From NCBI RefSeq assembly GCF_000143415.4, contig NW_003314281.1, positions 1,366,060 through 1,430,059 on the forward strand: 64,000 nt of DNA, given 5' to 3'. The stretch comes from Selaginella moellendorffii. Taxonomy: Eukaryota > Streptophyta > Lycopodiopsida > Selaginellales > Selaginellaceae. Both the position numbers and the translations under genes were made by a program. This document shows positions 60,901 to 64,000 of this stretch, piece after piece (position 1 is the first letter of the stretch; every line of letters starts with the position of its first letter). The notes beneath the pieces were generated by a model. The model made no database searches, was not told the DNA's origin, and was given only the letters and a program-made list of their open reading frames with translations.

Positions 60901-63450
60901 AGCCTTCGAATCCATGGCTTAATCTTTTGAGCCTCACGAACTTCATCAAGAGAAGGTAAATATTGCTCTACGCCTTATGGACACTAAACATCAAGTACAG
61001 TAACTGCTAACGATATAAAATCCTCATCTAGAAAATCCACAGATGCTGGAACAACAAACTTATCAAAAACATGAGAAGAGAGTGGAGAAGGAATAGGAGC
61101 TCAAGAAAGGGCATTCGCATCAGCGATATAACTCCCTAGGCAATAAACAACATCAAAATCATATATCTGAAGCTTCAAAGCTTATCAAGTAGTATGACCA
61201 ACTAGGTTCTTCCACTTCAATAATGAAGTAACAGTAGTATAATCACCTTTAAGTAACGACCGAAAACTATGTAAAGTTTCTCGAAACACCAGATTGTTGC
61301 TAAACACTCCTTCTCTATCGTGGAGTAGTTAATCTCCGTTGGTTGTAATGTATGGTTTATATATGCAATAGGATGGCACTGACATGGCACACTCAAACTC
61401 TCTTGCATCAACACATCTCTAAGATGAATGTTAGAAGCATCCATGTGCAAAATAAAAGATCGAGTGTAGTCAGGATATGCCAAAACCAAAGGAGTTGTCA
61501 ATAGCTCTTTGAGATCCATGAACGCCCACTCATAATCCAGAGACTAAATGAAAGATGACATTGATCACTTCAGCAATACTCACAATAGTGCAGTGCACTC
61601 AGAAAGATGATCCACAAAATGACCGAGATATTGCATCTTGCCCAAGAAGCGCTATACATCATTCATACACTTCGGAGTAGGGAATTTTAGAATAGCCACA
61701 AGTTTGTCAGGATCAACAAAAAATATGGTACCCAAGATAAGTTGTGTCTTTGGACCCAAACACGCACTTTGACTGCTTCAGCTTTAAACCAACGTCGCGT
61801 AGCCGATCCAACACTTTACAAACACTACAAACGTGCTCCTCCCATGTCCCCTCTGAGTGGATCAAGACATCATCAATGAAGTTAGCAGTCACCTTCGGCA
61901 TATTGCAAAGAACCTCGTCCATCATCTGCTGGAAAGTTGCTAAAGCATTGTTCAAACCAAATGGCATCACCAAAAACTCGTACAAACTAAATTGTGTACA
62001 AAAAGCAGTCTTAGAAATATCTTCTTTGGCCATCGGTACTTGCCAGTACTCAAAAGCAAGATCTAGCTTGGTGAACCAACAATTTTGCTCCAGACGATCC
62101 AAGAGATCAGTAGTGTGAGGAAGAGGGTACACATATGGGATTGTCACTTCGTTTAATGGACAATAGTCAATGTAGAAAAAAATACTTCTATCAGGCTTTG
62201 TCAGAAGATGAGGTTCACATGCCCAAGGACTCCACAACTTCTGAATAATACCCTTCTCCAACATTTCCTTGACGTTTGTATGTAAAATCTTGATCCCCTT
62301 GGGTGACCGATGACGAACAAGAACCTTGATTGGATGAGCATCCCCGATTGGAATTCGATGATGTGTGGCAATCTTGGCCTTAGACGATAAGTCAAATTCA
62401 AAGAGATTAGAATACTCCTTCACGAGCCAGTCAACCGCTGCAACACAAAGATCATTGGAGGGATCGAAAAAGGGAAAAGCAGAACAAGACGGAAATATAG
62501 GAGGAAATAGTGGGGGAATAAAAGTAATGGAAGCAAAAGTAGAAGTAGAGGGACGAAAAGGTACAGAAGTGAGAGGAATGAATGAAATATAAAGAAGTAT
62601 GAGACAAAAGGGAAAAGCCTCAAAGTCATAATTGACATTATTGCGCTGCAACTAATCTATACCAAGAATAAGGTCAAAAGCTTGACTCGTCACCACCCAC
62701 AATGACTACAATTCAAGCTCGAGATCCCCCACACACATAACTAGGTCTGCCTCATCCTGTGCACATGCATGTGTACGGCATTGCCATAAAGAATGAAAAT
62801 TGGTTCTGCCACATGACGCAAGTGTAGACAGCAACGTGTAGTAACAGGTCGAGCAATAGAAGATAAACTCGAATCTGTATCAACCAACATGGAGAGAATA
62901 ATAGGAGACCTCTTATTATAAAAACGAGCTTGGAAAGTAAACACTGGATGAACCGATGCGATGATACTCCCAAAAGAAAGATGGAGGGGTCACTGACTTA
63001 TTTACACAAGGTCCCTCCATTACTCATGTGACTCCTTATTTCCCAAATACATCTTGGTGTCTAGACCTTCCAATGCAATAGCACCAATGGGACATTGCTA
63101 ACGCCAAGATCTCCACCTAGGAAATGGAGGTTGCCAATCCGGAAAACGCCAACAATGCCGACAATGCCAATAAGTATGACCAACTTCATCACACGCACAG
63201 CAGCAAATATCATGGCCATGGCCACTCGTCGCCTTTGTCCTTGGACGCAAGCAGCAGCAGCATCAACCTCCATTGGAACAGGACCATCACTCATAGGAAG
63301 TGGAGCTGAAGGATGTGCAGCGAGAAGTGGAAAAGACGACATCTCATAACGTTGTGCCAAGTGAAGAACATCGTCAAATGTGGTGGGAGCAAGTGCATGC
63401 ACAAGTTTGACAAAATCTTGATGAAGTGCTGGCCATAATTGTCGCAAATG
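60900..63450 (-). mobile_element. Ty3/gypsy retrotransposon, decayed minus-strand copy
   Basis: Same family, opposite strand. From right to left: gag C-terminal half (63447 downward, LWPALHQDFVKLVHALAPTT; knuckle region near 63170), protease (near 62890), reverse transcriptase (62651-61713, FTKLDLAFEYWQVPMAKEDI, FIDDVLIHSEG), RNase H (61519-61217, LAYPDYTRSFILHMDASNIH, YSTIEKECLATIWCFEKL) and a downstream linker (YLPSLDEVREAQKIKPWIRR near 60930). Stops interrupt each part. Most differences from the plus copy are C-to-T or G-to-A, with Arg codons turned to His, Gln or Cys, as expected of methylated DNA. Confidence 0.9.
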
Positions 63451-64000
63451 TGACTTCAGGTATCGAAAGATACTTGTCGACCAGTCCTTATGGGCACTCT
63501 TTCCTTACTGCCATGACGGCAGGAGGTCAATACTGCTGGTTCCCTTTATTGGCCCCTCTTGTCCAAGTGTTAGTAAACTGGACTTAGCATCTGTACTTGG
63601 CCGGATGAGCATAAGGACGGAATTCCTAAGTGTCTATTTGGCCAAGCATACTTGGCTCGGCTTTTTAGTTCTCTTTTGCTCTGTCTTGCACTGGTTTGGC
63701 AAAAACCCTCGCGTATTGAGACTAGTCCCTCAATATTGCCAGATGATAGCTTATCGTGTTTGCCAAACACCCTCGCTATCAAGCCCTTTGTGTTGATCTC
63801 ATTTCGGTCCCAAGTGCTATTTATGGAAAGTGTCTAGATTCGCTCATTTGGCATGTCTATGGAATGTAGAGGTCGGCCTGAACACAATGGTGTTCGTCCC
63901 GTGTCCAAATTCTCAATTTAAGGCCATTCCATATTTAGTAAGTTTCGAACTTGTCCCAAAGACTAACTCCTGGTACGAAGGGTGGCTTGGGGTGAAAGCC
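63451..64000. repeat. Unknown repeat-like sequence interrupting gag
   Basis: Homology to the gypsy gag stops at 63450 and a different sequence begins TGTGACTTCAGGTATCG. It has no coding potential and could be the end of another LTR element (TG start), but the other end is outside the window. Confidence 0.4.

Noticed and set aside
1-64000. CRISPR arrays, bacterial operons or prophage
   Set aside because: No regularly spaced direct repeats with spacers; genes carry spliceosomal introns throughout, so the DNA is eukaryotic.

Overview
This is nuclear plant DNA, most likely from a compact lycophyte genome such as Selaginella moellendorffii. Evidence: plant gene families throughout (MLO, R2R3-MYB, SAUL1-type U-box, CRM-domain and PLS-type PPR proteins), introns of mostly 45-75 bp, start codons of divergent neighbours only about 80-290 bp apart, and many PPR genes. 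The species name is inference; no database was searched.

Left part (1-24.7 kb) is dense with conserved housekeeping genes, and I rebuilt exon models by reading frames and splice sites. In order: 3' part of an MLO gene (+), tRNA-Asp (-), an SLC25A44-like mitochondrial carrier (+), a RING-CH membrane E3 ligase (-), a C18orf32-like small membrane protein (+), an AAGAB/p34 homologue (+), two pseudogenes, a SAUL1-type U-box/ARM E3 ligase (-), an NTPCR/THEP1-like NTPase (+), NOSIP (-), tRNA-Glu (-), a CRM-domain protein with a likely organelle presequence (-), a Tudor-like/RCC1/AT-hook protein (+) and a DYW-class PPR protein (-).

Middle part (24.7-53.2 kb) starts with about 4 kb of AT-rich decayed DNA, then a duplicated cassette present three times: a secreted protein with a C-terminal bulb-lectin-like domain next to a PPR gene. 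One cassette (41.8-44.7 kb) is intact; the PPR copies of the other two are pseudogenes. The second lectin copy is split exactly between A and T by a 6.3-kb Helitron (30821-37104). That Helitron carries fragments of a 2-oxoglutarate dioxygenase gene and an LRR gene, an internal second copy of its own 3' end with a damaged hairpin, and a Rep/helicase gene with two nonsense codons. A further decayed block (39.4-41.5 kb) copies the PPR/APR-like region at 50.8-52.7 kb and is interrupted by two inverted copies of an unfamiliar 330-360-bp repeat. Intact genes here are an AE7/CIAO2-type Fe-S assembly factor with a minor-class (AT-AC) intron, three further PPR genes and a hypothetical spliced gene.

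Right part (51.9-64 kb): an APR-like thioredoxin-fold protein (-) divergent from an SDR42E1-like dehydrogenase (+), a small bHLH factor (-), an R2R3-MYB factor (-), then two Ty3/gypsy elements of one family meeting tail to tail. The plus copy keeps an LTR, gag and a good -1 frameshift site; the minus copy is decayed.

The genes do not form a pathway. The coherent themes are organelle biology (carrier, CRM and PPR proteins), ubiquitin ligases, and local remodelling by segmental duplication and transposons.
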